Part shown: piece after piece, positions 33,627-42,017 of the stretch | How positions within the stretch are numbered: the stretch's first letter is position 1 | Layout: each line of letters opens with the position of its first letter | Origin: CAWFNW01 sp963817405 | GTDB taxonomy: Bacteria; Actinomycetota; Coriobacteriia; Anaerosomatales; Anaerosomataceae | Reading direction: 5' to 3' | DNA: 64,000 nucleotides | NCBI GenBank assembly: GCA_963817405.1 | Contig: CAWFNW010000002.1 | Coordinates: 62,001 to 126,000 of the forward strand | Made by a program: the position numbers and the translations under genes | Notes under the pieces: generated by a model | Told to the model about the DNA's origin: nothing | The model's database searches: none | What the model saw: only the letters and a program-made list of their open reading frames with translations

Positions 33627-33749
33627 CGTTTCTCCTCGTTCGGGCCGTATGCTCCGGGTATACCCAAGCAGTTAGGCACGTCTCACTCTATTCTCCGTGG
33701 CGCACGCGCGCCACACACGTCACACGCTGCGATGGGACCGCTGCCATTC

Positions 33750-34784
33750 CTACTCGGCGGGCTCGACCGCATCGCCAGTCCCGCGGGACTGCCCGTCTCT
33801 GGGCAGCTTGCGGACGTTCACCCACATGTCGATCAGTCCGGTCAGGCTCACGAGCGGCACGAACGCTTCGGTCACCCCAAGGAGGATGAAGCCGAGGGTC
33901 CGGGAGACCCGCCCAAGTCCAACCCGTCTGTACAGCGCCGCGAAGACCGCGATGCCTTGCAGGAAGAGCACCCACTGCGTGATGCGAAGCGCGTTCTCGC
34001 CGACCAGGCCGAGCACGCCATCGTTCCAGCCGCCCAGGAACTTGTCTGCGGCAACGAGTCCGAAACCGGCGATCAGTCCCCACACCACGTGCGGACTCAG
34101 ATCGAGCGCCTCAAATCGAGGCACGCTTCTGACGGTCACGCCTGAGCGCACCGCCACCGTGCCGACCATGACGAGCGCCAGCATCGCCGCAAGACCTGCC
34201 TCGACCGCGATGGCAGAGGGCCATGCCCGCACGGCGCCGTTCACGAGCTCGTCGACCTGGGCTTTGACCTCGGCGGGCACCTCGCCTGCCGCTGCGTCCG
34301 GCGCGAGCGCCTGTGTCACGAACGGCTCGATGACCGAGCGTACTTCGGATGACACAAACGTCCGAACACTCTCGCCCTCCAGCGCCGCCGTGACACCGAA
34401 CAGCCCCGCCATGAGCGCGACACTCAGCCCGGCGACGACCAGGAGCACGTTCACTGCCTGCCAGCGGCGAATGAGCACCGCCGCAAGCGGGCCTGCCACC
34501 AGCAGCCACAGCGCCATGTGCGCGGCACCGACGAGGGCGGAGGGCGTTGGAGACGGCGAGGCCATCACCATGGTCGCAACGCCACCAGCTACTGCAGCCA
34601 ACACGGCAGTCAGCTTGCGACCACCGAACCACAGCGATGCCAAGGCTCCCGCGGCAACCGGAATGCCGACGAACGGGAGCACGGCCGCCAGGACCGCGCC
34701 CACAAGGCATACTGCGACGGCGACCGCCGGACGCATCCGCGCCGGGATTGGTCCGCCGACGTTATCCGCGACGGCTGCGGCCAT
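33750..34784 (-). CDS. DUF2232-type membrane protein (YybS-like)
   Basis: A 344-aa polytopic protein with about eight transmembrane segments (VAVAVCLVGAVLAAVLPFVG onward; C-terminal FILLGVTEAFVPLVSLTGLI). Genes of this family sit between rpsR and rplI in many Gram-positive genomes, exactly as here. ATG 34784 overlaps the end of rpsR by 23 bp. The function is unknown; ECF-S-like folds have been proposed for the family. Confidence 0.75.
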   Translation of the reverse strand: MAAAVADNVGGPIPARMRPAVAVAVCLVGAVLAAVLPFVGIPVAAGALASLWFGGRKLTAVLAAVAGGVATMVMASPSPTPSALVGAAHMALWLLVAGPLAAVLIRRWQAVNVLLVVAGLSVALMAGLFGVTAALEGESVRTFVSSEVRSVIEPFVTQALAPDAAAGEVPAEVKAQVDELVNGAVRAWPSAIAVEAGLAAMLALVMVGTVAVRSGVTVRSVPRFEALDLSPHVVWGLIAGFGLVAADKFLGGWNDGVLGLVGENALRITQWVLFLQGIAVFAALYRRVGLGRVSRTLGFILLGVTEAFVPLVSLTGLIDMWVNVRKLPRDGQSRGTGDAVEPAE

Positions 34785-35028
34785 CGACCTTGCCACTGAC
34801 GACCGGCACGGTGTAGGGCACAAGCGCGACTTCACGGGCTCGCTTCACAGCGACTGCAATCTGGTGCTGGTGCTGCGCGCAGTTGCCCGAGACGCGGCGC
34901 GGCTTGATCTTGCCACGGTCGGTCATGAACTTGCGCACGGTGTTGACGTCTTTGTAGTCGATGTACTCGACGTGATCCTTGCAGAAGACACAGTACTTGC
35001 GCTTCGGCTTGCGTGCGTAATCACTCAC
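34762..35028 (-). CDS. rpsR: 30S ribosomal protein bS18
   Basis: An 88-aa protein with the bS18 core (KRKYCVFCKDHVEYIDYKDV, RRVSGNCAQHQHQIAVAVKR, REVALVPYT). The CxxC-type residues CVFC and a later Cys suggest the zinc-binding form. GTG 35028 follows a perfect AGGAGG. It lies 92 bp downstream of ssb. Confidence 0.96.
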   Translation of the reverse strand: MSDYARKPKRKYCVFCKDHVEYIDYKDVNTVRKFMTDRGKIKPRRVSGNCAQHQHQIAVAVKRAREVALVPYTVPVVSGKVDGRSRRG

Positions 35029-35120
35029 GTCGTTCGACCTCCTTTCTGTGGCCACAAGGGCCAAGAGTCATCGAGCCGCCCGGCGGGAGGGTGCCGCCGG
35101 CGGCGTTTCTTCACACGTCC

Positions 35121-35534
35121 CTAGAAGGGGATCTCTTCGCCGTCGAGATCGCTCGAGGCGTCCACGGCAGGACCTGCCGGCATGGAGCCCGAGCTGCCGC
35201 CCTCGCGGCTGCTCATGAACTCGATCTCGTCAGCGACGACCTCGAGCTTGGAGCGCTTCTCGCCGGCCGGGTTCTCCCACTGACTCCAGCGGAGCTTGCC
35301 CTCGATGGCGACCTTGGCGCCCTTGCTGAGGAAGCGCGACAGCGCTTCGGCGCGAGCGCCGAAGACGGTGACGTCAACGAAGTTGGGAGCGTCTTCCCAT
35401 TCGCCGGTGCTCTGGTTCTTGCGGCGGTCGTTGACCGCGACGCCGAGCTTGAGCACAGACATGCCGCCTGCCGTCGACCGGAGCTCCGGATCGCGCGTCA
35501 GGTTGCCAGTGATGTTGACACGGTTGATGCCCAT
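35121..35534 (-). CDS. ssb: single-stranded DNA-binding protein
   Basis: A 137-aa protein with the OB-fold (MGINRVNITGNLTRDPELRS, LKLGVAVNDR, FVDVTVFGARAEALSRFL) and the acidic C-terminal tail ending DLDGEEIPF, which binds partner proteins. Its place between rpsF and rpsR is the classical bacterial arrangement. ATG 35534. Confidence 0.96.
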   Translation of the reverse strand: MGINRVNITGNLTRDPELRSTAGGMSVLKLGVAVNDRRKNQSTGEWEDAPNFVDVTVFGARAEALSRFLSKGAKVAIEGKLRWSQWENPAGEKRSKLEVVADEIEFMSSREGGSSGSMPAGPAVDASSDLDGEEIPF

Positions 35535-35593
35535 AGTTCCTCACACCTCTTCTTGCGGCTTTCGGCCGCGCTTTGTCCGCTGCGATCCACAGG

Positions 35594-35887
35594 CTACGAC
35601 AGGTCGTCGCGCCTGAGGATCATGAAACGGATGACCGGGTCGGTAATGTGCAGGACGCGGTCGAGCTCGGCGATGGCTGTGGTGGTGGCGTGGAACATGA
35701 GCACGTGGTATTCACCGTCGGTGAAGCCGCCGATCTCAAATGCGAGATGGCGCTTACCCCACGCGTCTTCGGAGTCGACGACACCCCCGTCTGCGGTGAT
35801 GACGCCTCTGGCCCTGGCCAGGACGACTTCCCGCGCCTCTTCGTCGAGGGAGGGGTTCATGATGAGCATGAGTTCATAAGCCTTCAA
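35594..35887 (-). CDS. rpsF: 30S ribosomal protein bS6
   Basis: A 97-aa protein (KAYELMLIMNPSLDEEAREV, WGKRHLAFEIGGFTDGEYHV, VLHITDPVIRFMILRR) of normal length. The start is TTG 35887, supported by AGGGAGG 6 bp upstream. It is the first gene of the ribosomal/ssb operon. Confidence 0.95.
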   Translation of the reverse strand: MKAYELMLIMNPSLDEEAREVVLARARGVITADGGVVDSEDAWGKRHLAFEIGGFTDGEYHVLMFHATTTAIAELDRVLHITDPVIRFMILRRDDLS

Positions 35888-36032
35888 TGGTTCACCTCCC
35901 TTGGGCTCAGCGGCCCCGGGACAGAGAAGGCAATTGCCCGGAGCAGGAAATGAAGCCCCCGCAGTGTATCAGAGACCCTCCGCGCCCACAAACGCTCTAC
36001 CCTCCGGCTCTGACATGCTGCATTTCCTTCCG

Positions 36033-37019
36033 TCATTCGACTCCGCCGCGCGCCGTCGCGACCGCACGCCGATCGAGCCCGCTCCAGAGCGCCAGGCCTG
36101 CGGCTGCCGCGAGCAGCACCCCCACACTGGCCGTGCGGGCTCCCGAGAGATGCGGCGCTTCGAACGTGGCCTTCTCACGGAGCATCTCGGGTGCGATGTG
36201 CGCGGCATGAGCTGCCTGGTACGCGCCCGAGTGGGCGCCGGCACCGGCCCGCAGCCCCGCCTGGGCGCGCTCGAGTGCCCTGAGCGTGATGCCTGCGGGC
36301 CGGGTCCCGACCTCCGGTCCCGCGGCGGCCGCGGACACGGGCGAGTGCCCGGCGAGTGCGCCTGCCGCCGGCGAGCCGACGGCCGACACCTGGGTGCTCG
36401 AGACACCCGGAGCACGCGTGTTCGCCACGGGTTGCGCTGAGGCTGCCGGCGCCGGTGGTGCGGCGGGCTGCGGTGCGGTCTGCGGGGCCACCACGGGTTG
36501 CGGCTCCGACTCCGGCTCCGATGCAGGATCCGGCTCAATCGATCCGAGCATTGGCTGGGGATCGACGTATGTTCCGCCCACGCGAACGCTGAGATGGACG
36601 TGCGACTGAGTGCTTGAGGCGTCACCGGCGCCCGCGAGCGTGCCGAGCTCGTCACCCGCAGCGACGTGCGCGCCCTTGCCGACGCCTGCCGCGAGCAGTG
36701 GCGAGACGGTGACGAGCAGGCCGCTTGGCGTGGTGATGGTGATGGCGGTGGACCGACCGCCACCATCGGCTGGCACGAGGCCCGCGAACGTGACGACGCC
36801 GTCCGCCGCGGCGAGCACCGGGGCGCCTTCCGCGGCGCCGAGGTCGAGCCCCCGATGCGTCGCGCTGCCGACAGGCGTCTCATAGCCCACGCCATACCGC
36901 GTCACCACCGCGCCGCCCACCGGCGGCGAGAGCGTCTCACCGCCAAACGCCAGCTGTGGCGCGGCGAGCGCGCCGAATAGAGCCCCCATGGTCAGCAGTC
37001 GAACGACGATGTGTCCCAT
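36033..37019 (-). CDS. M23-family (LytM-type) peptidase, secreted
   Basis: A 328-aa protein with a signal peptide (1-26, ending AFGGE). The M23 domain spans ~35-155: HRGLDLG carries the first zinc His and the Asp, and HVHLSVR the HxH pair. The C-terminal half (from ~165) is a long Pro/Ala/Glu-rich stretch with one hydrophobic segment near the end (ASVGVLLAAAAGLALWSGL), which may anchor it. Peptidoglycan endopeptidase activity is the family role. It starts with ATG 37019. Confidence 0.82.
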   Translation of the reverse strand: MGHIVVRLLTMGALFGALAAPQLAFGGETLSPPVGGAVVTRYGVGYETPVGSATHRGLDLGAAEGAPVLAAADGVVTFAGLVPADGGGRSTAITITTPSGLLVTVSPLLAAGVGKGAHVAAGDELGTLAGAGDASSTQSHVHLSVRVGGTYVDPQPMLGSIEPDPASEPESEPQPVVAPQTAPQPAAPPAPAASAQPVANTRAPGVSSTQVSAVGSPAAGALAGHSPVSAAAAGPEVGTRPAGITLRALERAQAGLRAGAGAHSGAYQAAHAAHIAPEMLREKATFEAPHLSGARTASVGVLLAAAAGLALWSGLDRRAVATARGGVE

Positions 37020-37160
37020 GATGCACCCCCTCGCGAACGGTCGCCGAGGAGGTGAGGGGCGGCGAATCGAACCTGTGTTCGATTATCATAGCGCCCGGTC
37101 CGACTTGTAGGGAAGGTCGGCGTGACAAACGGCGCCACGGAGAGACAAGCGGCACAAGGA

Positions 37161-37180
37161 AAGGCCGCGGCTGCGGCCTT
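37161..37180 (-). terminator. hairpin downstream of tRNA-Gly
   Basis: AAGGCCGC-AGCC-GCGGCCTT (minus strand) is a perfect 8-bp stem, 12 bp after the tRNA 3' end. It is followed by TCCTT, so it is a plausible terminator. Confidence 0.55.
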
Positions 37181-37191
37181 GGGAGTGGTTC

Positions 37192-37267
37192 TGGAGCGGG
37201 CGACGGGTCTCGAACCCGCGACCTGAAGCTTGGGAAGCTTCCGCTCTACCTACTGAGCTACGCCCGC
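37192..37267 (-). tRNA. tRNA-Gly (anticodon CCC)
   Basis: A 76-nt cloverleaf on the minus strand. The acceptor stem is GCGGGCG paired with CGCCCGC, the discriminator is T and CCA is encoded. D arm GCTC-AGTAGGTA-GAGC, anticodon arm GAAGC-TTCCCAA-GCTTC, T arm GCGGG-TTCGAGA-CCCGT. The anticodon loop TTCCCAA gives CCC, decoding GGG. Confidence 0.96.
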
Positions 37268-37332
37268 ATTTGTGCAGCGTATTGTAGGTCAGGGTCACTG
37301 TTGCGGCAAATCAGGGGGCCGCGCGAGACGCC

Positions 37333-37920
37333 TCAGTGCCCCCGGTGGCTGGTGTCACCCTGCGCGACCCAGCGACGTTGCGCAAAGTAGAGGAGTAGTG
37401 CCACCAGCGCCAGTGCGACGGCCCAAGCGACCTTGCCCAACGTCACCGGATCGGCGGCCGGATGCCCGACCGACACGACGACGAGCGACGTCGCGTGGAT
37501 GTCCATGTCCCCACCGTGCTGGGGGCAGGCCGCATTGAAGATGCCTGTCACAGCCACGACGTCGCCCTCGTGCTTGTAGTCGCCGAAGTAGGTGATCGCG
37601 CGTGTCTCGGTGGCAGGCAGCCACACCGGCATCCCCGTGTTGTACCCGCCGAGCTTGGCGCCCTCTTCGACGTTCTTGAGGTAGTACGCGTCATCGTTGA
37701 GATGAAGCCACGCGTAGTCGCCGCGAACCATGGACTCGCCGATGGCCTCACCCGTGAACTCGACGGTCGTGCCGTCATGCTGCTTGGGCTGTTCGACGAG
37801 CTCGGTGCTGGGGACGGTGTTGGGGCTCGGCTGAGGCGTGCCCTGAGCGCTGCACCCCGCGAGCGCGAACAGCGCCGCGACAAGCGCGAGTGCAACCAGG
37901 ACGCGACGTCCGCTCGGCAT
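37333..37920 (-). CDS. lipoprotein with OB-like domain, Trk-operon member
   Basis: A 195-aa protein with a lipoprotein signal (VALALVAALFALAGC, lipobox Cys at ~24). The middle (VEFTGEAIGESMVRGDYAWL, VWLPATETRAI, GDVVAVTGIFNAACPQHGGD) is like OB-fold/NfeD-type domains. A C-terminal transmembrane helix follows (VAWAVALALVALLLYFA). It begins 2 bp after trkH. The role is unknown; the operon suggests a link to ion transport. Confidence 0.65.
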   Translation of the reverse strand: MPSGRRVLVALALVAALFALAGCSAQGTPQPSPNTVPSTELVEQPKQHDGTTVEFTGEAIGESMVRGDYAWLHLNDDAYYLKNVEEGAKLGGYNTGMPVWLPATETRAITYFGDYKHEGDVVAVTGIFNAACPQHGGDMDIHATSLVVVSVGHPAADPVTLGKVAWAVALALVALLLYFAQRRWVAQGDTSHRGH

Positions 37921-37922
37921 CG

Positions 37923-39425
37923 CTACCGCCCCCTGACGACAGCGACCATATAGCCACCGAGAGCGAAGACCGACATGAACTCCAGGCGACCCATCCACAT
38001 CGAGAGGATGTACAGCACCTTCATGACTATCGGCATCGTAGGAGCCGTCACGCCGCACGAGAGTCCGGTGTTTGATGCCGCCGATACCCCCTCGAACGCT
38101 GACTGCAGGAAGTCGTAGCCATAGAGCGTGCCGACGACTGCGGTCAGGCCGTACAGGGAGAGATAGAGCACGGTGATCGTGAGCGCAGTACGCACCAGGC
38201 CGTCGTCCAGAACGATGTCGCGAACGTGATGGTACCGGCCACGAACCGCCGCCGACTCCGGTGAGATCATGCGGCGGATCTCCTGAATGAACGCCTTGGA
38301 TGCGATGCCGATGCGGATCCCCTTGATGCCGCCCGCAGTCGAACACGCCGAGGCACCGATGGCCATAGCGATCGTGGTGGCCATGAGTCCGATCGGACCC
38401 CACTGCGTGACGAACGCGCGCGAGTAGATGGTCGAGAACCCGGTGGTGGTGTGGCCAGAGACCAGCTGGTAGAAGGCCTTGCGGAAGAGCGTCATCGCGT
38501 CCGGATAGACGCCTGCCTTCGCCAGGCCGAACGTCGCGATCAGCACGGCGAGCGTGAGCGTGATCGCGAACGACACGGTCTCGACGTTGCGAATGATCTC
38601 TTTGCGCTTGCCAGTCCATACCGCCCAGTGCAGCGCAAAGTTGAATGAGCCCGCGATCATGATGATGATCGCGACTATCTCGTAGCTGAGAGCGTGGTAC
38701 CACATGGTGTTGTACGACTGAGGCGCGAACCCGCCGGTCGACCAAGCCCCCATGAAGACCCAGACGCCGTGCAGAAAGGCGCGCACCGGTTCCTGGCCCA
38801 GTGCAAGGCCCGTGACGAAGAGTGCGGTACTGCCGATGACGAGCCATGTGAGCGACACTAACCAGATAGCGCGGGCCGTGTGCACCACATTGGGGAGAAG
38901 CCTCTCGTCCTTGCCCTCTCCCACGTAGACCTTGTAGGCGCCCGCCGTGCCCTTGAAGAGGAATGTGAGGGCGATGACCACGATGCCCTGCCCGCCGGCA
39001 TACGTCAGCAGGTGCCGCCACATGTTGAGCCCGTACGAGATGTGATCGAGGTCCTGCAGCAGGTAGAGGCCGGTCGTTGTGTAGCCGCTCATGACGTCGA
39101 ACATAGCGTCGAGGAACGACCCCTCGTGGCCCGAGAGCCAGTGCGGGAGCGCGCCGAGCGCGGTCGCCACGATCCAGGAGCCGGACGCTACCACGAGCCC
39201 GTGGCTCCACATGAGGTCTCGCTCGGTCCTGCAGATGAGCTGCGTCGCAAACCCGAAGATCAAGCACGCGGCGATGCTGATGACGAAGTCAAGCGCGGTG
39301 TCCCACTCAGCGAAGATGATTGACGTGACTAGCGGCACGGTCATGAGCAGGCCAACGCCGATAATGACCTTGCCGGTGTACTTACCTACGACGAGGTGGT
39401 CCTCGCGGCGCGGCCTGAGAATCAT
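37923..39425 (-). CDS. trkH: potassium uptake protein TrkH/KtrB
   Basis: A 500-aa membrane protein with the four-fold pore repeats of Trk/Ktr channels (GYTTTGLYLLQD, WSTGGFAPQSYN, GHTTTGFSTIYS, AASNTGLSCGV). The selectivity-filter glycines are visible in each. It conducts K+ (or Na+-coupled K+) into the cell with TrkA regulatory subunits. ATG 39425 overlaps the stop of a 50-aa gene by 4 bp. Confidence 0.93.
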   Translation of the reverse strand: MILRPRREDHLVVGKYTGKVIIGVGLLMTVPLVTSIIFAEWDTALDFVISIAACLIFGFATQLICRTERDLMWSHGLVVASGSWIVATALGALPHWLSGHEGSFLDAMFDVMSGYTTTGLYLLQDLDHISYGLNMWRHLLTYAGGQGIVVIALTFLFKGTAGAYKVYVGEGKDERLLPNVVHTARAIWLVSLTWLVIGSTALFVTGLALGQEPVRAFLHGVWVFMGAWSTGGFAPQSYNTMWYHALSYEIVAIIIMIAGSFNFALHWAVWTGKRKEIIRNVETVSFAITLTLAVLIATFGLAKAGVYPDAMTLFRKAFYQLVSGHTTTGFSTIYSRAFVTQWGPIGLMATTIAMAIGASACSTAGGIKGIRIGIASKAFIQEIRRMISPESAAVRGRYHHVRDIVLDDGLVRTALTITVLYLSLYGLTAVVGTLYGYDFLQSAFEGVSAASNTGLSCGVTAPTMPIVMKVLYILSMWMGRLEFMSVFALGGYMVAVVRGR

Positions 39426-39574
39426 CGGTACAGCGCAATCGCGAGGACCGCGAGCAAGAACGCGACGAGCGTCAGCCCGACGATGTACACGGTCTCCGTG
39501 AGCATGCCGGCGAAGTACTGCGGCCAGCGCTCCAACCGGGCAAGCCCGCGCTCACCCCGCTTGCGACCCGCCAT
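39422..39574 (-). CDS. 50-aa single-helix membrane protein in the trk operon
   Basis: A small protein (begins MAGRKRGERGLARLERWPQY) with a basic N-terminus and one transmembrane helix (YIVGLTLVAFLLAVLAIALY). It lies between trkA and trkH: 2 bp after the trkA stop, and overlapping the trkH start as ATGA. Such tight coupling argues that it is real. It could be a small accessory subunit comparable in position to KdpF-like peptides, but no family is recognised. Confidence 0.7.
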   Translation of the reverse strand: MAGRKRGERGLARLERWPQYFAGMLTETVYIVGLTLVAFLLAVLAIALYR

Positions 39575-39576
39575 CG

Positions 39577-40242
39577 TCACTCCCCGGTCAGCGCTCGTTT
39601 GAGGGCGGCTTCGTGCTCGACCTTCGTGAACGCGATGACGACGTCGCCCGGCTGGAGCTCTGTGTCTCCGTGCACGGTGATGACCTCTTCGCCGCGAACA
39701 AGCGCGACGAGGATGCACTCCGAGGGCAGATCGAGCGACGCGACCGCCTTGTTGCAGACGACGCACCGGTCGGTCGGCAGCTCTATCTCCACGATCGCCA
39801 TGTTGCCCTGCCGCAGGCTGATGAGCGTGCGGAGGTCGCCGATCGTGGCTTCCTCCTCGATCATGCGCGAGATGATGGTGGTCGAGGAGATGGCTTCAAT
39901 GCCGAGCGCGTTGAAGATGCGCTCGTTCTTGGGGTTGTTCACCCGGGAGATGGCACGCGGAACGCCGAACGCGATCTTGGCGAGCTGGCACGAAACCAGG
40001 TTGTCATCGTCGTCGCCCGTCGCCGCCACGAATACGTCGGCGCGGCCCGTACCCGCGTCCTCCTGGAACGCGGCGTCGCAGCCGTCTCCCTGGATGATGA
40101 GGGGCGATGCGGGCAGCTCGGCGAGCAGCTTCTCCACGATCTCGCCGCGCTTCTCGATGACGGCGACCGCGTGGTCCCGCTCCAGGAGTGTCCGCGCCAG
40201 GTACGAGGCGACCTTGCCGCCGCCATTGATGACCACGTACAC
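39577..40242 (-). CDS. trkA: TrkA/KtrA regulatory subunit (second)
   Basis: A 221-aa protein with an N-terminal RCK Rossmann domain (VVINGGGKVASYLARTLLER; the usual G-x-G-x-x-x is GGGKVAS) and a C-terminal RCK_C domain (AIVEIELPTDRCVVCNKAVA to GDVVIAFTKVEHEAALKRAL). It gates TrkH by nucleotide binding. It sits 2 bp from the next trkA-like gene. Two tandem trkA genes may form hetero-rings or arose by duplication. Confidence 0.88.
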   Translation of the reverse strand: MYVVINGGGKVASYLARTLLERDHAVAVIEKRGEIVEKLLAELPASPLIIQGDGCDAAFQEDAGTGRADVFVAATGDDDDNLVSCQLAKIAFGVPRAISRVNNPKNERIFNALGIEAISSTTIISRMIEEEATIGDLRTLISLRQGNMAIVEIELPTDRCVVCNKAVASLDLPSECILVALVRGEEVITVHGDTELQPGDVVIAFTKVEHEAALKRALTGE

Positions 40243-40244
40243 GG

Positions 40245-40887
40245 CTACTCCTCCATGTACCGGGAGACCTTGGGATAGGTCTCGTCTTTGACGGCTCCAA
40301 CCACGACGTCTCCGGCGTGCAACACCGTTTCATCGGTGGGAACGAACGTGGACTTTCCGCGAAGGACGGCGGCGATGCGGAACCCGTGGGCGATCTCGAC
40401 GTCCTTGAGCTTCTTGCCGTCAACCGTCCGTCGAGCACTTGAACTCGACGAGCTCGATATCCCCAAGCGTGTTCAGGTGATGGCCGTGACCGACCTTGAT
40501 CTTCTCCAGGAGCGTCTGGGCGACGAGCGTGGTGCCACAGACGTAGTCGAGGTCGAGCTGCTGATACGTGCGCTCGCGGACGGGATTGTAGAGGCGAGCA
40601 ACGGCGTGCCGAACGCCGAAGAGCTTGCGTGCGACCTCGCACGCCATGAGGTTGGTGTTGTCCAAGTCGGTGACCGCCGCGAACGCATCCGCCTCGCGGA
40701 TACCCGCCTCCTCGAGGACCTCCTCGTCGAAACCGAGACCCTTGATCGTGACCCCGTTGAAGGTCGTTCCAAGCCGCCGAAAGGCAGCTTCGTTCCGGTC
40801 GATGACGACGACGTTGTGACCTTCAACCGAAAGCATGGTCGACAGCTGCGAACCGACTCGGCCGCACCCTACGACGATGATGTTCAC
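40245..40887 (-). CDS. trkA: TrkA/KtrA regulatory subunit (first), frameshifted
   Basis: The RCK_N domain (MNIIVVGCGRVGSQLSTML) runs to VEFKCST. A single extra base at 40428 shifts the frame to a stop. Reading TCG ACG then ACG GTT GAC GGC restores STTVDGKKLKDVEIAHGFRI and the RCK_C domain to SRYMEE. The joined protein is ~213 aa, normal for the family. Two bases separate it from the second trkA. Confidence 0.87.
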
Positions 40888-41078
40888 GCAGCCTACCTCC
40901 AGATCTCAGGCCGTTGGAAGGACTGACCCCCCGAGGACATCCTAGCAACCTAGCCCTGCCACAGCACAGCGTCAATACCGCAGCCAGCAGCCCTTGGTGC
41001 CCTGAAACACCGACGGGCGCCGCCCCGGTAAGAGCGACGCCCGTGATACGGTCGGTTGACGCAGACCGATACGGCGAG

Positions 41079-41225
41079 TTACTTGCCGATCTTGAAGATC
41101 TTGGTTCCGCACTCAGGGCACAGACCCTGCGTGGCGGGACGCCCGTTCTTCATCACGATGTCCTTGGCGTCCTTGATCTCACGCTTGGCCTTGCACTTGA
41201 CGCAGTAACCTTCCTTGGCAGCCAC
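41079..41225 (-). CDS. DUF5679-type zinc-ribbon mini-protein
   Basis: A 48-aa protein: MAAKEGYCVKCKAKREIKDA, then the NGRPATQGLCPECGTK segment, ending IFKIGK. The CxxC pairs (C8/C11 and C36/C39) form a zinc ribbon. DUF5679 proteins are common, very short actinobacterial genes of unknown function. GTG 41225 lies 11 bp after AGGAGG; a GTG 4 codons earlier is too close to it. Confidence 0.75.
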   Translation of the reverse strand: MAAKEGYCVKCKAKREIKDAKDIVMKNGRPATQGLCPECGTKIFKIGK

Positions 41226-41348
41226 TTGACCGCTCACCTCCTCGTGTATCGGTGGACCCCCTCACTCAGGCTCCCCGGTCCGGAGCGTTGAGCTGTGAGA
41301 GTCGCCTCTCTGAGCGCAAGTGTACACACATTGAGCACGCTGTGACTA

Positions 41349-42014
41349 TCACTCGGGCCGCACGCTCTGCGCGATCGACGCGCCCATGCGCCCCGCAACG
41401 ATGAGCACAAGCGCCGCGATGACAGTGAGTGCGCCCCACGCGGCGCCGGCGGCGACCCAGAATTGCAGGGGGAAGAGCCGAATCATGAGCGAGTCTGCCG
41501 GGAACGTCCAGGTGCCGGCTCTGAAGAACACGCTGTGCAGTGCGGCGAAGAGTGAATCGAAGTCGATCGCGCCCGCCACAAGCGCCGCGCCACACGCCAC
41601 GAGGATGATCCGGCCGCCCATGCGCATTCCCCGGGACACGTCACGGAGCCTTCCCGCCGCGACCGATTCCGCCGCGAGGGCTGCAAGCGCGAACGTCGCG
41701 ATGATGGTGGCGATGCGAGCACCGGTGAACACGCCGCGAACATCCACGAGGTGCTCGACCTCGGTCGAACCGAAACCGGGCTGCCCGCGGACGGTCGCGG
41801 GCAGGTCCGGCGCGTTCGGGCTGGTCACGAAGTTGCGCACGCTAAGCGCGAGCTCGCGAACCTGCGCGGCCGAGTACCCGGTGAGCTCCGTCGCGCCGGT
41901 TGCCGGAGCCACGAACTCCGTGAACCACGGCATGAGCACCACCGAGAGCGCCACCCCAAGCGCCACGAGGATGGACGCACACGCGATAAGGCCTCGACGG
42001 AGACGGATCGCCAC
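41349..42014 (-). CDS. DUF1461/TIGR01906-type integral membrane protein
   Basis: A 221-aa protein with four to five transmembrane helices. The pattern FRAGTWTFPADSLMIRLFPLQFW in its second half is the hallmark of this family (also seen as GFTGARxAT in VFTGARIATIIATF). The function is unknown. It lies 3 bp after the GGDEF gene stop, so the two probably share a transcript. Confidence 0.75.
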   Translation of the reverse strand: MAIRLRRGLIACASILVALGVALSVVLMPWFTEFVAPATGATELTGYSAAQVRELALSVRNFVTSPNAPDLPATVRGQPGFGSTEVEHLVDVRGVFTGARIATIIATFALAALAAESVAAGRLRDVSRGMRMGGRIILVACGAALVAGAIDFDSLFAALHSVFFRAGTWTFPADSLMIRLFPLQFWVAAGAAWGALTVIAALVLIVAGRMGASIAQSVRPE

Positions 42015-42017
42015 GAC

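Noticed and set aside
34897..35124. Plus-strand frames through rpsR and ssb
   Set aside because: Antisense to ribosomal protein and ssb genes whose identity is certain.
41010..41060. ACGGGCG/CGCCCGT pair as a terminator
   Set aside because: The loop is long and no T-run follows on either strand.
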